DNA from: Mastigias papua | Lineage: Eukaryota; Cnidaria; Scyphozoa; Rhizostomeae; Mastigiidae | Direction of reading: 5' to 3' | DNA: 64,000 bases | NCBI GenBank assembly: GCA_964019165.1 | Contig: OZ025279.1 | Span: 2,811,456-2,875,455, forward strand | Part shown: in pieces, positions 24,222-37,900 of the stretch | Position numbering within the stretch: the stretch's first letter is position 1 | Layout of the letters: every line of letters begins with the position of its first letter | Notes under the pieces: model-generated | The model's database searches: none | Told to the model about the DNA's origin: nothing | Seen by the model: only the letters and a program-made list of their open reading frames with translations | Program-made: the position numbers and the translations under genes

Positions 24222-25692
24222 GGGAAACATTTTGGATAATCAAGGATAATAGTTGCTCTTTGCAGTCTCAGCAAAGGGTTTTCACAATTAAGACCATTGT
24301 GCCTGTTTTAAAGCTCTCTAGTAATGTATATCTTGGCGGCTGGTTGACCTGTCAGAGGAAGGAAAATCTATAAGCTGCAATAGTACCTCTTTGATATAGT
24401 AAAGTCTAACTCTCTGTTAATTTTTTCTATTGTTGTATCCTTCAAAAGTAGTTAAGGGATCCCACCACTGCAGTTCATAACACCCATGGAATAAGGAATA
24501 CCGGGGTCCTATTGTTTCTAGATTTATATGGCCATTGCCATATCTTGCAAAAGGTCCTAATCTTAGCAGTATAATCCTCTCTCGTTATCAGCTTGGCTTA
24601 AATCTTCAGCTGCAAGTCCTATAACTTCAAAACATGCTCCGAAAAAGTTCCTACAATCGTCGAGCAGTGTGACCATGAAATCCTTATGAAAAACACGGAA
24701 TATAAAAAGTCAAACACAGTATGACAAATATCAATATGCTAAGCAGTTTTGAAAAGTGCTGTGGCTTGAAAATACTGAAAGACGTTAAACCCAGCTCATA
24801 TCTTTTCTGTCAAATCATCATTTGAAATCTCTTTACTCTTCATTGTTCTCTACACAAAGAAAACTGCCTAATGATCCTTTGAAATCCACCGTCAGGTACT
24901 TCTTACTACGTAAATAAGTTCCTTGCTTTTGAATGAGGCTACAAGAACAGCTCTACATTAAAGGTCTCAATAATCACTCGCGACTCTACCAATATCTTAT
25001 GCTAATAAACTCAAATATCGCCCTATATACAAAGCTACGTATAAGATAGTTCTAAATTATCAATCTGCTTTTTCTACCCTGAGTTTGAAAGTACATTCCT
25101 TGATTTACTATAATTTGAATTTGCAACAACTTAACACATTCTTAGTATTCTCTTATTGCAAAAATTATGAGTGCAGCAATTTATGTTATCTATCAGAGTA
25201 AAGGATGATCACTTTCACACTGCGACGGTGTTAAAACACCCTCTCCAAACCCTAGACCTCGATTTCGGATCAAAGTATAACGCTATAGGAGTATTTACAA
25301 AGCATATATCGAAAGTGCTGCAGTTTCACGTTTCATATTTAGTTGTAAATATCTCATAAACATTATCATATGAAAGGAGTAAAACAAGTGAGGTCTGACT
25401 TGCTCAGTGGAGTTATAATTCGAAATGTGGGTCTGGATCCGTAACTGGGGAAAGTGTGAATTTGTAAACATAGCATATCTATTTAATGAAAGTAGTTAAT
25501 CAAATCGAGCAAAAAGTAACATGTTTACTAATGATGTGAATCAATATTTATTAATGTTTAGATCATATTGTGTTTTATTATTTGTGCTATCTGTGAAGAA
25601 AGGCTCCAACACATAATGTCTTATGTTCACTGGTTAAGTCGTCCGTGTGTAATATGACGTATCATCGCCCTTTCTCTCTCTTCAGTCCAACT

Positions 25693-25824
25693 CAGTCGTT
25701 TCCGAAAGTTTTTACTCCTACACCCCTAAAAACACATGCTCTACCCTCATAAAGTTTTTCCCATCCCTTGTAGTAATGTCTCGCACCCCTGAGGGGTACG
25801 GGCATCCTTGGTTGGAAATCCCTC
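25693..25824. mobile_element. hAT-like MITE, family 2, copy 1
   Basis: The left end CAGTCGTTTCCGAAAG and right end (reverse complement) GAGGGATTTCCAACC are imperfect inverted repeats of the hAT type. The flanking octamers GTCCAACT and ATCTAACT agree at six of eight positions, as expected for an old 8-bp target duplication. The left portion matches 37150-37337. Confidence 0.65.
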
Positions 25825-28800
25825 ATCTAACTACCAATTCCCTCTTCCTTTTGGGTTTTGCAGCTATTATTCAATCTTTGTTACATAACAGTTGCAAGTT
25901 TGTACTGTCATGAATGTTTCGTTTGTTTTTCATAAACAATATTTACTGCTTATTTTGCCACTATTAATTCCTAGAAATCGTTAGATAATATGTTTAGAAG
26001 AAAAAGCCAAAGCAAAAATCCAAACCAAGACGTTTTTGTATATGTACTATATAATTACCATTAGGTGAAGCCTTAACGAAGGCAGTTCATTGAATTATAA
26101 AAACTGGATTAGGGTAGTCACTGAAATCTGTTTCGAAACTCTGGCTCGGCTGTTCTTACAACTGTGATTTCGAATTAAGAGAAATTGATGAATGCCTTTG
26201 TCAAAGGAACTTTAGAAACTAGTAAGGGACTATATCTAACAGTGCAATTAACTGATAACAAATCTAACATTGGGGGAGTCACCTTACAAGTTTATGACAG
26301 TGTACCAGTTTAAACAGGTATGGAGTATGTCAGTGAGATAATGAATGGATGATGAGGTGGCCTAGATAAAAAGAGAAGGGTTTGAGCTGCATTGTACAGA
26401 AATCACTATACATAGGCTGTATGATTCTTAGAGCGTAAACATAGAGATACAATATAGAACAGGGATAATAAGAAAGAGACAGATACTTATCTACTAAGTA
26501 GTTATAGGATAGCAGTTGTCACAGAGAGTCATTGTACAGGAATTTCGCATTGCTACTTTATTTGAGAGCACATTACAAAGCTAAAGGCAATTTAAACAAA
26601 TACCTCATATCCTCCCAACTATCCATTGGAAATTCTATAGGCTATGTAGCTTTCAAATTCGTGAGAGCAATCTCTTTGCCAATATGAGTATTAATCCTGG
26701 CGGTAATCCCTCTGCAAAGATGAATACCTTACAAAATACCCTGGCCATTAACTTATTTCCATGGGACAATATCATTGATTCTGGATGCCTCGTGAATAGC
26801 AAATACATAATGGGTACTAAAGCAAATCCATGATGAGTCAAATGAGTTAGAAGATTTTGCTACCTATGTTGACTGATACGAGGCTATGCTCATAGAACCA
26901 GGAAATGGGTTGGGGAGGCTCATGTCCTAAGCTGAATATGAAGTTTAACACCATGCATTCAGGATTCTCTAAAAGATTATATTGGCTTATATCATATCGG
27001 AATTACATAAAGAAAGCTGAATCATAACTGCAGATGTCAAGATGACAAAAGACTTGAAGCGTTTTCTGAGGTCTGAACTCTTTTTAAGTCTCTAAAACAA
27101 GCGCACGAATTGGAAATATCATAAATTCTTAATGTATTTCGTTTCAAATTAAATTCTGGGTGGATGGAGATCATTAGAAATCTGGCGCGTTCTTTACAAT
27201 TACATTATGGAACGGTTGGAAAACTACTAGCAAGCTCAAAAGTGAAAAAGTGAGGTTTCAATAACTGTGAGCTAATCTTTAGGTATTCACAGCATTTAGT
27301 GGACTAATCGAAATACTTTTTACGCTGTCAACAAAAAATTCACCAATATATCATGAGCATGTGTGCTGCGGTATTGGAGGTAACATGAGAAGATGAGAAT
27401 TCTACATTTGAAGAAAATGAAAGGGACATCTAAATGATGAAAGATATCCTATTGAATATTTTTTCAAATACATGTTTGATTGACACTTGCAATAATGGAA
27501 ATCGTTCGTAAATTTTTCAACTTAATTATAAGAGTGGCTCACTAAATCACATAATCTACAAAAATCTCCTATTCCGTTTCCTCGGCTCTGAGAAGGAAAT
27601 GATCAAAGGTTAGATAGCGTGCTTTTAAAATCAAAATATCCCAAAAGAAGTATTGCCTTGAAAAAAAGAGAATTTCACTCTAGTGCAGAAATGCAAGTTT
27701 CCACTCATGGCAAGAGAGTAAGAGAGCTTCTTTAATACTTTCTTTAAAAACGCAGAGAAATTTGACAATCATGGAACTTCTCTACCAAAAGCATATCCTG
27801 GTGTCCATGAAACAGTTCTAAGTATAGCCAAAATAATTTCCTTCTACATACACGCTCACATTATAACATATAGAAAAAGGTGCAATCCTAGAAAATTATA
27901 GAGAATTAAACTAGAGAAATCAAACCTATAGAAACCAAAGTAACAAAGGAAGAATAGATATTCAAATAGAAGTAAAGAACGTTATTGGAAAAAAGCTCGG
28001 AATTGTGGAAAATAACTTTCCATCCAGTGGGAATAGCAGAATCTCTCAGAAGAATGCATTACAGTAAGGGAAGGGTGAACCGCTAAATCTATGGAAAGAA
28101 CCTCTCAAGTACAAAACTTAATCCTGGTCTAATATCATAAGGTTTCCAAAGCTTTTCCTTCTATTGTTTTTCCAAATATACATTATTTCATATTTATCAT
28201 TTGTAAAAGAGTCCCAAAACTGAACAAGCATCTATAGTGAATACAAACCTTGTACACTTAGGCCATTTCATACTTAACGCCAATTTTCTTTCAACATCAA
28301 AATAAATATGAAGAAATTTCCAAAAAGTATTTAACTTGATTACAGCTATAGTAATAACCTATTCTGTTAATTTCATTTGCAGTTTATATGATGTTTACAA
28401 ACTATGGCTTTTTACATCACATGACTGAAGTACAAAATAATATAAGCACCCTGTGGTCATTACATGGGAGCCATGTGAAGATTGTACATGAACTTAGCAT
28501 GAAATAATTTGTTAAGACTCATAGTACAGAAATAGTCTACATGTGGAACAGTCCTTAGGATTAGGTCGTAACCAGTGGTCGTAACGAAGAGACGGATGAT
28601 TCTCATAAACTTCTAATATAGCATGCGGTATAGAATTAACTACTATAGCTTACGAAATGTGTCAAAAGGGGTACATCAACGAACCAACGACTGCGAAAAA
28701 AAGCAGAAAATGCCCTGGAGTCTACCAAAGTTTGGCCAGTTCAGCTTTGGTTTTGCGGGCAAACTATTGAAGCGGGAAGTACTGTAAACATGAAGACAGA

Positions 28801-29049
28801 ACATTTAGAGTCTTTGCAACATCAGCATTAATTTCATTTCACTCATATTTAAGAACTTACACAAGTAAAAAAATGTCACAAAAAGATTAGTCGTTCTACA
28901 AATCAACGTGTCCAGGAAACTATGAATGGAAATTTACCTTATATACAAAGAATTAGATAGTAAATCAAAAGTCATTAAGTGCACAACAAAATGCATCTGT
29001 TAAATGGAATTTTTAAAACTTATCAAGGAGGACGCCGATTTAATTTCCC

Positions 29050-30346
29050 TGCCGAACTCATTCCATAATTCTGCTCCACCATAGCAAAAGCTTTGTGAGC
29101 TGTAGATGTTCTAAACAGAGGTATCTGCAAATCTTTGTCGATAGCTCAAAGGCTACGAATATTACCATCTGAGTATTTTATAAACAGTTTCCTTAAACAA
29201 CAAGGGACAAGTGAGTTCAACAATTTACACGTAAGTGTAGCTGTTCATTTTCTCATGAGGTCCTTAATTGAAGACCAGTCAAGACTTTGAAGCAGATGGA
29301 CAGCAGATTTAGAGTAAGGACTAGTTGTAGCCAATCTTGCAGCTTTACTCTTGATCTTTTGGAGAGGATCAAGCTCTAACTCACTAAAACAACACCAAAC
29401 CGAGCAGCAGTAACTAAATTGTGGTTCAACAATTCCTCTATACATTTTCTGCAAATCACCTAGTGGTAGAAAAGCTCTGGTAGGCTTAGTAAGGCCGAGA
29501 TCGCATTACCTAAACCCTGATTTGTTTAAGATGGCAATCCAATTGGAGTTTGTCATCAATTCGAACTCCAAGATTCTTAATATCAGTTATCAAAAGTCTT
29601 GGAGCACTTACATTACTTTTTAACTCATAGAGAAAACTCCCCCTCTCCCCCCTCAGAACAATGTTGAATTAACCAGGGGATACTCGCTCTTATGTTCACC
29701 AATTCCAAAAGAAGGTTTAGCTTTAGTCAGGTATTCGATCTTCTAAATATATGGTCCGGGTGCTGTTATCAAAAACTGTGTTTTGAAATGTTTACAGATA
29801 ATTCATTGCCAACTAGCCTGTTCTGTAAATTCACAATATCCTTGTTTAAATCTCCCAGCTGTGAAGAAAGACAATTCGATGAATGCGAAATAACAGCATC
29901 ATCCGTGTACACAGCAACCATTCCTTGATTTAGATAAGATAGTAGATCATCTATGTAGATAAGGAACAAGAGTGGGCCAAGAAAGGAGGCCTGAGGAACA
30001 GCTGATATCATTAATGCTAGAAGAGGTAGCACTAGCATTGCAAAATTGTTTTCGCTCTTGCAAGTAGGAAGTAAACTACAATCAGTGCCAAAAGTCCTTG
30101 GAACACCCATTGAATAATGAAGTTTATTTGACAATAGCAAATTTCCGGTCAAATTTGACAGCTACATGATCCCCTCCCCCTATAAAACAATTTTGAGGTA
30201 AAAGCTTAGTTGCTAGAGTGCTATTTGAGAGCAAATCGACGTGTCTGCTACGAGTAATCCCTGGTTAATTCAACATTGATCTGAGGGGGGAGAGGGAGAG
30301 TTTGCTCTATGAGTCAAAAAGTAATGTAGGTGTTCCAAGACTTTTG
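29050..30346 (-). pseudogene. Rearranged LINE reverse-transcriptase fragment with fold-back arms
   Basis: On the minus strand, in several frames, the segment gives reverse-transcriptase blocks: SFLGPLLFLIYIDDLLSY and AVYTDDAVISH (catalytic motif, usually YADD) at 30000-29900, then ITDIKNLGVRIDDKLQLD near 29560, then RGIVEPQFSYCCSVW and KIQSKAARLAT-like text at 29440-29300, and SSIKDLMRK with a Cys/Leu-rich 3' end. Stops and frameshifts break it. A 97-base segment of the coding region (29591-29687) recurs in opposite orientation at 30251-30346, forming a fold-back. Best fit is the CR1/Jockey/RTE group. Confidence 0.8.
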
Positions 30347-33175
30347 GAAGTGATTGTAGTTAATCTCCATTTCTACTATTCCGAAGGCTTGTAGTCTCTT
30401 CAAGTATCACAGTTAACTATATTAAGAGCCCTTTGTTGGTCAATCAAAATTAAGCCAGTGAACTTGATCTTGTCGATATTGAAGTACCAATCATTTTTTT
30501 CTAGCCATAACCCTAGTAACCACTGAATGTAGACACGAGCCTATTTAGACATTAAACCAGACTGGTGTCTACATATGAGCCTATTCATGTTAATTCTTGT
30601 AAGTGCAGTCAACGATAGGAACGACTAAGTCTGCACTGTATCTAGCTAACTCCTCTTACATTCTCTCTATCTCTAGTCATATCTCCGTATATCATTATAT
30701 ATAATACAACAGCAACTACAGCTTCTTCATAGTGCCGCGTACAAACATAACAAAAATGATAGTGACAAAGCAGTAGATATCGCAATTCATAACTATATAG
30801 TCGGTCAGTACGTTCCACATTACTTTTTCGAATGCACGAGAAACTACTTTTCGTTTCTTGGGAAATTGCCAGTGTACAAGAACAGACCAACAAGATAGCT
30901 CGCGATACCATCACAACCGGACTCATGCAAAGTCTTCATTGTCCGCATAACTTTGTTTATACCATTCTCTGAAAGAGCTTTGACAGAGAAACTGGTTATA
31001 GTGTTACCCAACTCAAACTGATTGAAGAAAAGTGGATTCGGTTTTTCTGGAATTTTTCAATCAGTTTATTTCCATTTGAAACGGAAAACTAATCATTGAT
31101 GGAACAATCTTTCAGTTGTCTTTAACTGACTCACCCTCAACATTACAGGATGGGGTAAAAGTGGTTCTGCTCTTTCTATTTATGACTTGGCATTGACAGG
31201 GGTCTTGAGAGTAGAGTCATAAACGTAGAGAAGTTTCTGGCAGAAGACAAGAGTCTATGCAGTTGTTAACGTAGAAGAAAAACAGAAAAAATGAACAAAA
31301 GCAAGAATATCTTGATACAGAAAACTGATAATAGTCTTAGAATCTAAGAAAGGCAAGGTTGCTAGCAAAAGAATGCCGCAGCGAGGTAATGTTGAGGCAA
31401 CGAAGTGTTGCTTTTTGAAAAACTGAGGTAATGAAAGAAGTAAATGATGATGAGACAAAAAGAAAGTTCCTTTCTATATAAACATTTTCTTAAACACATA
31501 TGCTACCTAAAGTTTGATGTTCCTCGCAAATACAATGCTAAGATGGCTAATCTAAGCGAATTTTTGCCTGTTAGAGAAAAACTATTGAAAGTGTAATGAT
31601 ATCATCAGAATCGAAAACCGAATGAAGTCAGAGAACGAGAATCTATACAACAGAAGAGACTATCAGATATGAGCTTCCTTACAGTTAACAGATTCCAGTA
31701 GCTATCGTAGACATCGAAGAAATCTCCTGTGCAGCTTGAAGGGCATTCTGAGAAGAATGAGGAAGAGATGTCGTAGATAGTATCATACAATAATTCAGAT
31801 ATCTTAAAATTAATTAATCTCATTTTTGTTCAGCAAAAGGAAAAACAAGCCCCAAAGGTATGCTTCAGCCCTCGCTTAACGCTCTTGATCCCAAAACACT
31901 CCAACTCTGCCATATTTTTCTGAGACTTCCATCAAAGTTCTAAGGCTATATCGTGAATTCAGTATGGTTCACTATGAAACGTCAACACTGTGTTCAAACT
32001 GTGCAATGTGTACTAAGACCGTGCTCAATGTTACATAGTGAATCAAGTGCGGTTCCTAACAACATAAGCATGCATAACCCACCGAAAGACCCTTGATCTA
32101 ATGTGATGTTGGACAAACTTAACATGCAGTACCCAGTGTCTTTTTCTGAACAACTTGCAATTAAACGTGTCTATTTAAGGAAAACACGAAGAGATAATTT
32201 TTTGCCTAAATACTAAAGATTCTCACACTTCTTACTGAAAATACGGATATTGAGGAGAAAATAGGCGGTACTTTAGTGCCTTGTTAAGGAGAATTTAGTT
32301 CACTTATGATAATATCCCTAAAAGAATGAGATGATTTAAGAAGATTCTCAAGTTATTAGCTCCTTCCTTAACAACAAAACATACAAAATCGAAAATTTTC
32401 AACTAGTTCTAAGCGAAACTGAAAAAAATGAAAAATTTGCGCACAAACAGCACTCCATGGCAAATACCATTAAAGATATGACACTTATTATTGCATATTA
32501 TGTTTCTTAAAGAGGATTAAAAAGATTTAGTAAACTTGTTATCAATCAAAGGCTTCTAAAGATGCTAAAGAATATTATCTTTCTTTTGGGATATTTTAAG
32601 GATTGTACTGGTACGTGGGAACCCTGCTAATTCAATATATGCTTTTTCAGTGCTGTTATGACAAACAAAACGAATGATGCTTTCTGGCAAAAGTTAGGAA
32701 TTTAGCAATCGAATAAAACTAAAAACTAATAGTTAATTTAAATAACTTGAAATACAGGCCATCGTTGCTCCTTGGGTTTCTTGCTGGTGACACACCCCTT
32801 ACATCTCTCTTGGTCTACACTTCTCTTGATATTGCATCGGTCCTTGGAGTAGCAGCTCATTCATTGAATGGCTACGATGCTCAAGTCGCATTTTTGATTT
32901 AATAGCCACGTTTTATAGAATACTTTCAGACATCATTGAGGTTAAGTAGAAAATAGCATGCTAAATAAATACAAGACAAACACAAGGAGTACAGCGAGGC
33001 TCTGTCTCCACTGAAAAATCATTTACCTTACTACACACTGGCAGTCACGTGGCTATGGACCACGGACGAGCGTACCTTGGGCCGTTCAATTTCTGCGTTT
33101 GCTAACTATGGCGGAAAAATTGCCCAGATTTAACGCAGAATTGATTCAGGGAATGGCAGCTTATTCACACCTTTC

Positions 33176-33211
33176 ACTAAAATCGCTAAAATCGCTAAAA
33201 TCGCTAAAATA
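33176..33211. repeat. 9-bp tandem repeat (CTAAAATCG)
   Basis: Nearly four copies of CTAAAATCG in the intron just downstream of exon 9. The 9-bp period keeps a minus-strand frame open (Leu-Ala-Ile repeats). Confidence 0.9.
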
Positions 33212-33345
33212 TCATTGCGCAAAAATAAATGGAATGAAGTACCTACGCGCACGTCGCATGGAAGAGAGTCATGTTTCCATACTTCAGGTGCTTTAACAAG
33301 TCTGATGCAACATTTAATGAATGTGAGCAATGAAATGGCACTTAC

Positions 33346-33539
33346 CAAGCTATGCTGCCTTTGATCCTGAGGAATTGCTGGGAGCTGAGGCAAATTACTG
33401 AAACTCGATCTGTACTGTTGAAGTTCGCCCCTTAATCGTTCCAGCTCCAGCTGCTGTTTATAAATCTCAGCTTCTTGCTTCATTTCCATCAGTTTCTTCT
33501 CGTGCAAATTACTGAAATCTCTCTTCACCAACTGGAGGC
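33346..33539 (-). CDS. CCDC17: CCDC17-like gene, exon 9 (coiled coil)
   Basis: Acceptor TTACTTGACAG before 33539, donor AGCTTG|GTAAGT after 33346. Phase 1 in, phase 0 out. It encodes LQLVKRDFSNLHEKKLMEMK, QEAEIYKQQLELERLRGELQ and QYRSSFSNLPQLPAIPQDQR. The middle shows clear heptad spacing and is the best coiled coil in the gene. The Pro-rich end breaks the helix before the C-terminal domain. A second acceptor eight bases downstream (CCTCCAG) would only fit if exon 8 were skipped. Confidence 0.85.
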
Positions 33540-33751
33540 CTGTCAAGTAATAGTTTAAAGGCATAGTTACATTGACCAACCTTGCTGCAATGTGTTTTTT
33601 CAGAATATTACACTGGTTAGACGACCAACTGATTGTAACTGTGTGATTGACTGATTGACTGATTATCTGATTCAAAGATTGACTGACTGATTTACCAACA
33701 TAATGAAAAAAACTCATTGACTTTGAAATGATAAGAAAACAAATAACTTAC

Positions 33752-33788
33752 CACTTGGCTGAATGCTAGCCTTGTCACCTTGTATCGC
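33752..33788 (-). CDS. CCDC17: CCDC17-like gene, exon 8 (37-bp micro-exon)
   Basis: Acceptor CGTCGTTCTAG before 33788, donor AAGTG|GTAAGT after 33752. Phase 0 in, phase 1 out, which is exactly what exon 7 (phase 0) and exon 9 (phase 1) require. It encodes AIQGDKASIQPSG. The strong splice sites and phase fit outweigh the small size. Confidence 0.72.
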
Positions 33789-34119
33789 CTAGAACGACGA
33801 GTAAATTCTGATGTAAGAAACGAAATAAACTGAAATATATATCAGTTGGTTTTAGATACAACATACAATTTTGGGCACTTCATCAGAGTGCGACGCAGCA
33901 CAAAAGCCACGTCGCTCTTTTGCTACTTGGCCTCGGGAAATACGCATTTACAGCATTTCAAAAATCTATGCTGTCTAAGCCAGTTTCTCAGAAAAACTTA
34001 AAGACTAGCTCAAATAAGAAAAGCTTCAGCTCTGCACGTTAGTGACCTCCTTATAGAGAGAACACTAAGCCAACCGCTTTATAGAGAACAGTACGAGGGT
34101 TTTTTCGTCACAGCATTTA

Positions 34120-34210
34120 TTTAGCTTAATGTTCCACAACGTAACCATTTGCTGCTGGGTTGGACATTGAGCGATCATCCAAACCATAGCTCAAGGCATG
34201 ACCCCCACAA
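34120..34210. repeat. Dispersed repeat fragment, copy 1
   Basis: CCATTTGCTGCTGGGTTGGA near 34146 with its flanks resembles CCAATTTACTGCTGGGTGGA near 37797; about 30 of 42 positions agree over the best part. Ends and class are unknown. Confidence 0.45.
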
Positions 34211-36033
34211 AACCAATCATTGTTTCAAGCACTTGCTTAACCTCCAACAATCCCTATGTATGGAATGCCAATACATGAGGTAAGAATTCTACTTGGAGGT
34301 GATCTGCTTACCCTTTGTTGTATAACAGACAGTTAGAGGGACAAGAAAAGTGAAGAAAATGTTCTTTGGCCTTATATTCTCTCCTTGTGAATTCATGTCT
34401 ACAGATATAAACAAGAAAGAGCCACTATGGTACATCCAGTAGCTTATTTATCAGACAATTTAACATATTCTTTCTACAGATTTGCTGAAATAAAGCTAGA
34501 AAATTTGTTAGCAAAATTTCTGGTAGCCCAGTTGACTAGTCAAAATGGATTTGCCTTGTTCCAGATCCTCAGATACGCTAAATACCATATAACAAGTGTG
34601 CTACGAAGAACTGAGCTAACTTGATGTGACGTAACATAGAAATAGTTGACCATAAAAACATTTCTCGTGCACAAGGACGGAAGCAAAGGTTAACTGGGAC
34701 TAAAACCAAAATGAAAACTCTCCTTGGAAATTCAGAAGAGAGCTTTGGGTTTATCCATTTTGCTACAAAGACTGTAATAACATCTATGAAATAGCATCAA
34801 AATGTAAGATTCTTCCCGTTCTCATTCCTTTCCTGATCAGCTTTTTATATTTCCGGATAAAAGGTTTACTGCAAATTTCAACAGTTTGGTTTTTGGAAGA
34901 CTTGTCCAACGGCGCCGAGAACTCTATTGTAGCTACTTACAATACGTTGAACCGACTGGCGCTCTGTTTCAAGGCGGCATGGGAAATGCTTCGTACTTAC
35001 AGCAAGCAAGCTCATACTATTAAAATTAATACCATTATTTTTGTTCCTTTTATCAACGAATCTAATTGGTATATGCAATAACGACTCGTTTTCTTTTGAA
35101 AAAATTGGATTTCAAGTCGCAGGTCGGTTCAAGTAAAGGGTGTTTGCGGCATCTCGCTCATATTTTTGTCTCTAGGGATCCATTATTATTAAGTCAAATT
35201 TCTTGCCTCGGACACAGTTCGGATACTAAAACAAACAAAGTTTATGACCTTGAAAACATCAAAGCAGAAAAAAACATATGTGGTAGTCAAATAGAAATAC
35301 TAAGATGTACCAATTGGTCAAAAACACGAGTAACTTCTTGAGTATGAGAGTTGTGTGCAGTGTAATGCATTCTTCTGCCATGCGGATATGGACAAATATA
35401 CATGTATGTGGTCAGTGTATGTGGTATAAAATAATAATACAAATAATAAGACAACAATAATAACGATAGAGTTGACTAATGATTATAAATCAAGATTTCC
35501 TATTATTCTAAAAAGCAAAACATTCATCAGTGTACTGAAAGCTTTTTTCCTCCTGCAGTCGTCAGCGTCTGAAAAACTTCAGGACCGAAACAATTTTTAG
35601 TATTTTCCGCTACTTCGAGCAATATTGAAATTCGGTGGTACCAACACACTTTTAATCAAGATTTCCACAGGATTGTAAATACTTTCAGAAGTATAGTGCT
35701 TCTCGTGCTCAGAATGATATATCTGCAATATCATATCACGCTCTTAATGGAGAGCTTTTGAGAGCTATATCTCAGGATCATTAAGATGTTCAGGGGTAGT
35801 AACGGTTATGAGGACTGCCAAAGTAGAACCTGTTTCTACCTTAACTATGGGGAAAGGACGTTTCTGATAGCTAGGATGGCTGCCCAAGAGATATTCCAGC
35901 GCCGATAAAACCCCCAAGAAATACAACCAATTTCCTGTGATCAACATGACTATTATTATTAATAAACAATGATTTTTCTTGAACTCGTCAGGCTATCTAA
36001 TTAGAACCGAAAAGCTAACTAGATAGAGCTACG

Positions 36034-36189
36034 TTGAGAGCTCTGATTAGGTTTTTTCTTCCAACCTAATTGTCAAATCATCATGTAAAATGGGCCTAGA
36101 TTTAGCTGTGGAACACGTGTGTGGTCAGAATCCTGCATGCTGATTGGTGAATTAGGTAGGGAGAAAATAGCCTTGATCAGAGCTCTCAA
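36034..36189. mobile_element. Palindromic MITE, copy 1
   Basis: Ends TTGAGAGCTCTGAT and (reverse complement) TTGAGAGCTCTGAT are identical for 14 bases. Similarity between the two arms continues inward (CCTAATT, CATCATG/CAGCATG), so most of the 156 bp is an imperfect palindrome. A homologue with decayed ends lies at 44437-44592. I could not define a target duplication. Confidence 0.75.
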
Positions 36190-37149
36190 ACATTTGGCAG
36201 CGATGCATCATTTGACGCGAGAATGTTAAAGATAGAGAAACAAATTGAGCCTAACTGGTCTTAATTTACGCCTCTAGACAAAATTAAACGTGGTGAGAAT
36301 AGACGGATTGCTTTACCAATAATTTTTGGTCAAGACATACGAGATAATTAGGCTTTCTGGAATAGCAACATCTAATTTGCATGAGCTCGTTTCCCACTAG
36401 CAAATAACAAGGCTCAGGCCAGCCAAGTTAATAGAGGTAACATAGCCAAAACTCAATGAGGCCCCATCAAGATTGATAATAAAATGAAATTTATTTAGTT
36501 CAAAGTAATTTGCAACGGAATCGTATTGTTTACAGGATTGATCAGAATTATCTCGTTCCATCCCAATACCTTCGTAGCGATAGATAGCAATTTAAGGAGC
36601 ATACCCATCAAAGATATCGAACTGAACAGATGCGGCTGACAATAAACAGATTTGCATACTTCTGCTAAAAAGCTAGAAAGATGTCGCAAATGATGAAAAT
36701 ATGTACAAACTCTAGCAAAACGTCCAAGCAAATTTCTGGAAAAGAAATAAATAAGGAGATCCACCCATGACATAAGCACTCACATAAATAACCATAATTT
36801 TTTGGTCAATTCTATAGTCCATCAATGCAAACATGGATTGGATGAATTTTCTTTCATATTGACGTTATTAAAATCATTAATGAGAAACAAAAAGGCAATT
36901 AAGCAAGGATATCAAATAAGACTAGGAAAATGCTGACGGGCCCTCATGAAACTCCACAAGTAGTAAGCCAATTATGAAGTTAAATCTACCATGATATGTC
37001 TATGGATAAAAGAACATTGAACTCATTTAAAGTTAGTGTTGGCTTGAATTAATCTCCTTTTCTATATTCCTTTTGCGGGAGGTGGGTTGGCTTAATCCCA
37101 CTTCTTACTCGTAACTCTTTGTACATAGTTCTAGATTCACTACCAATAG

Positions 37150-37337
37150 CAGTGGCTCCCAAACACTTTTACTCTTCCACTCCCAAAAACATTTTGCTCT
37201 GACCTCGCACCCCTTACAACATATAGTTTGCTGAAGGCCGCTAGAGCGTAGTAAATTGATCAAGTTCTTGCCATCTAAGACTGATGCTTTTCACACATTT
37301 TGGAATGATGTCTTGTACCCACGGTCAGGAATCCCTG
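37150..37337. mobile_element. hAT-like MITE, family 2, copy 2
   Basis: Left end CAGTGGCTCCCAAACAC, right end (reverse complement) CAGGGATTCCTGACC. The first 60 bases match the copy at 25693 (runs such as CTCCCAAAAACATTTTGCTC versus CCCCTAAAAACACATGCTC). The flanking octamers agree at only about half of the positions. Confidence 0.6.
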
Positions 37338-37699
37338 ACTTATATATAGTATGTGACAGAGAACATATGATGTATGAAATGAAGTCATCGCGAAATTCAA
37401 ATGCATTTGGATACCCGCAATAAGATCTATTACTCAGGATAGCCTATTGTTCACCATGTTGTGAGAATCAAAGAACAGATATCATGCATTCATAAGTCAA
37501 AATTATATATTTAAAAATTCCCCTTCTCAACACAGACATGAACTACGATGAAAGTGCCGTAAAATGGGCAAATGGGGAATACAATTTATACAAGATAAAC
37601 CTTTCCTGAGGAGTAACCAGTTGAACTTGCAACTTGCAATAGGGGCGGAAAAGATAAAGGTTAGTCCCATATATCATCCCGTAAGTTGGGGAGTGCCTG

Positions 37700-37900
37700 T
37701 TAGAGAGGACACTTATCCAGGGTCGTTGACAAAGTGAGGTAGGGTGGCCAGTTCCTTTCCTCATCGCTTTTAACTCCCCCAGTGTTGCCATCAGTACCAA
37801 TTTACTGCTGGGTGGACAGTGAGGCAGCATTCCAACTACAATTCGAGGTTAGCTTCGGACCACCAGTGCCCCTCACAGCAGTCAAGTGCCCCAACCACTA
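37700..37900. repeat. Dispersed repeat fragment, copy 2
   Basis: Shares the core around CCAATTTACTGCTGGGTGGA with 34120-34210. GC-rich compared with its surroundings. The frame at 37543-37830 minus has no recognisable domain. Confidence 0.45.

Noticed and set aside
30642..30926. 94-residue minus-strand frame
   Set aside because: No domain, poor codon pattern, lies inside an intron with decayed repeats.
33130..33717. 195-residue minus-strand frame taken as one protein
   Set aside because: Only the middle (33346-33539) is coding; the ends are intron, including a 9-bp tandem repeat and a TGAT-rich stretch.
35560..35640. Possible further hammerhead-like motif (CTGAAAA ... GAAAC)
   Set aside because: CTGAAAA does not fit CTGANGA and no stable stem lies between the two motifs.
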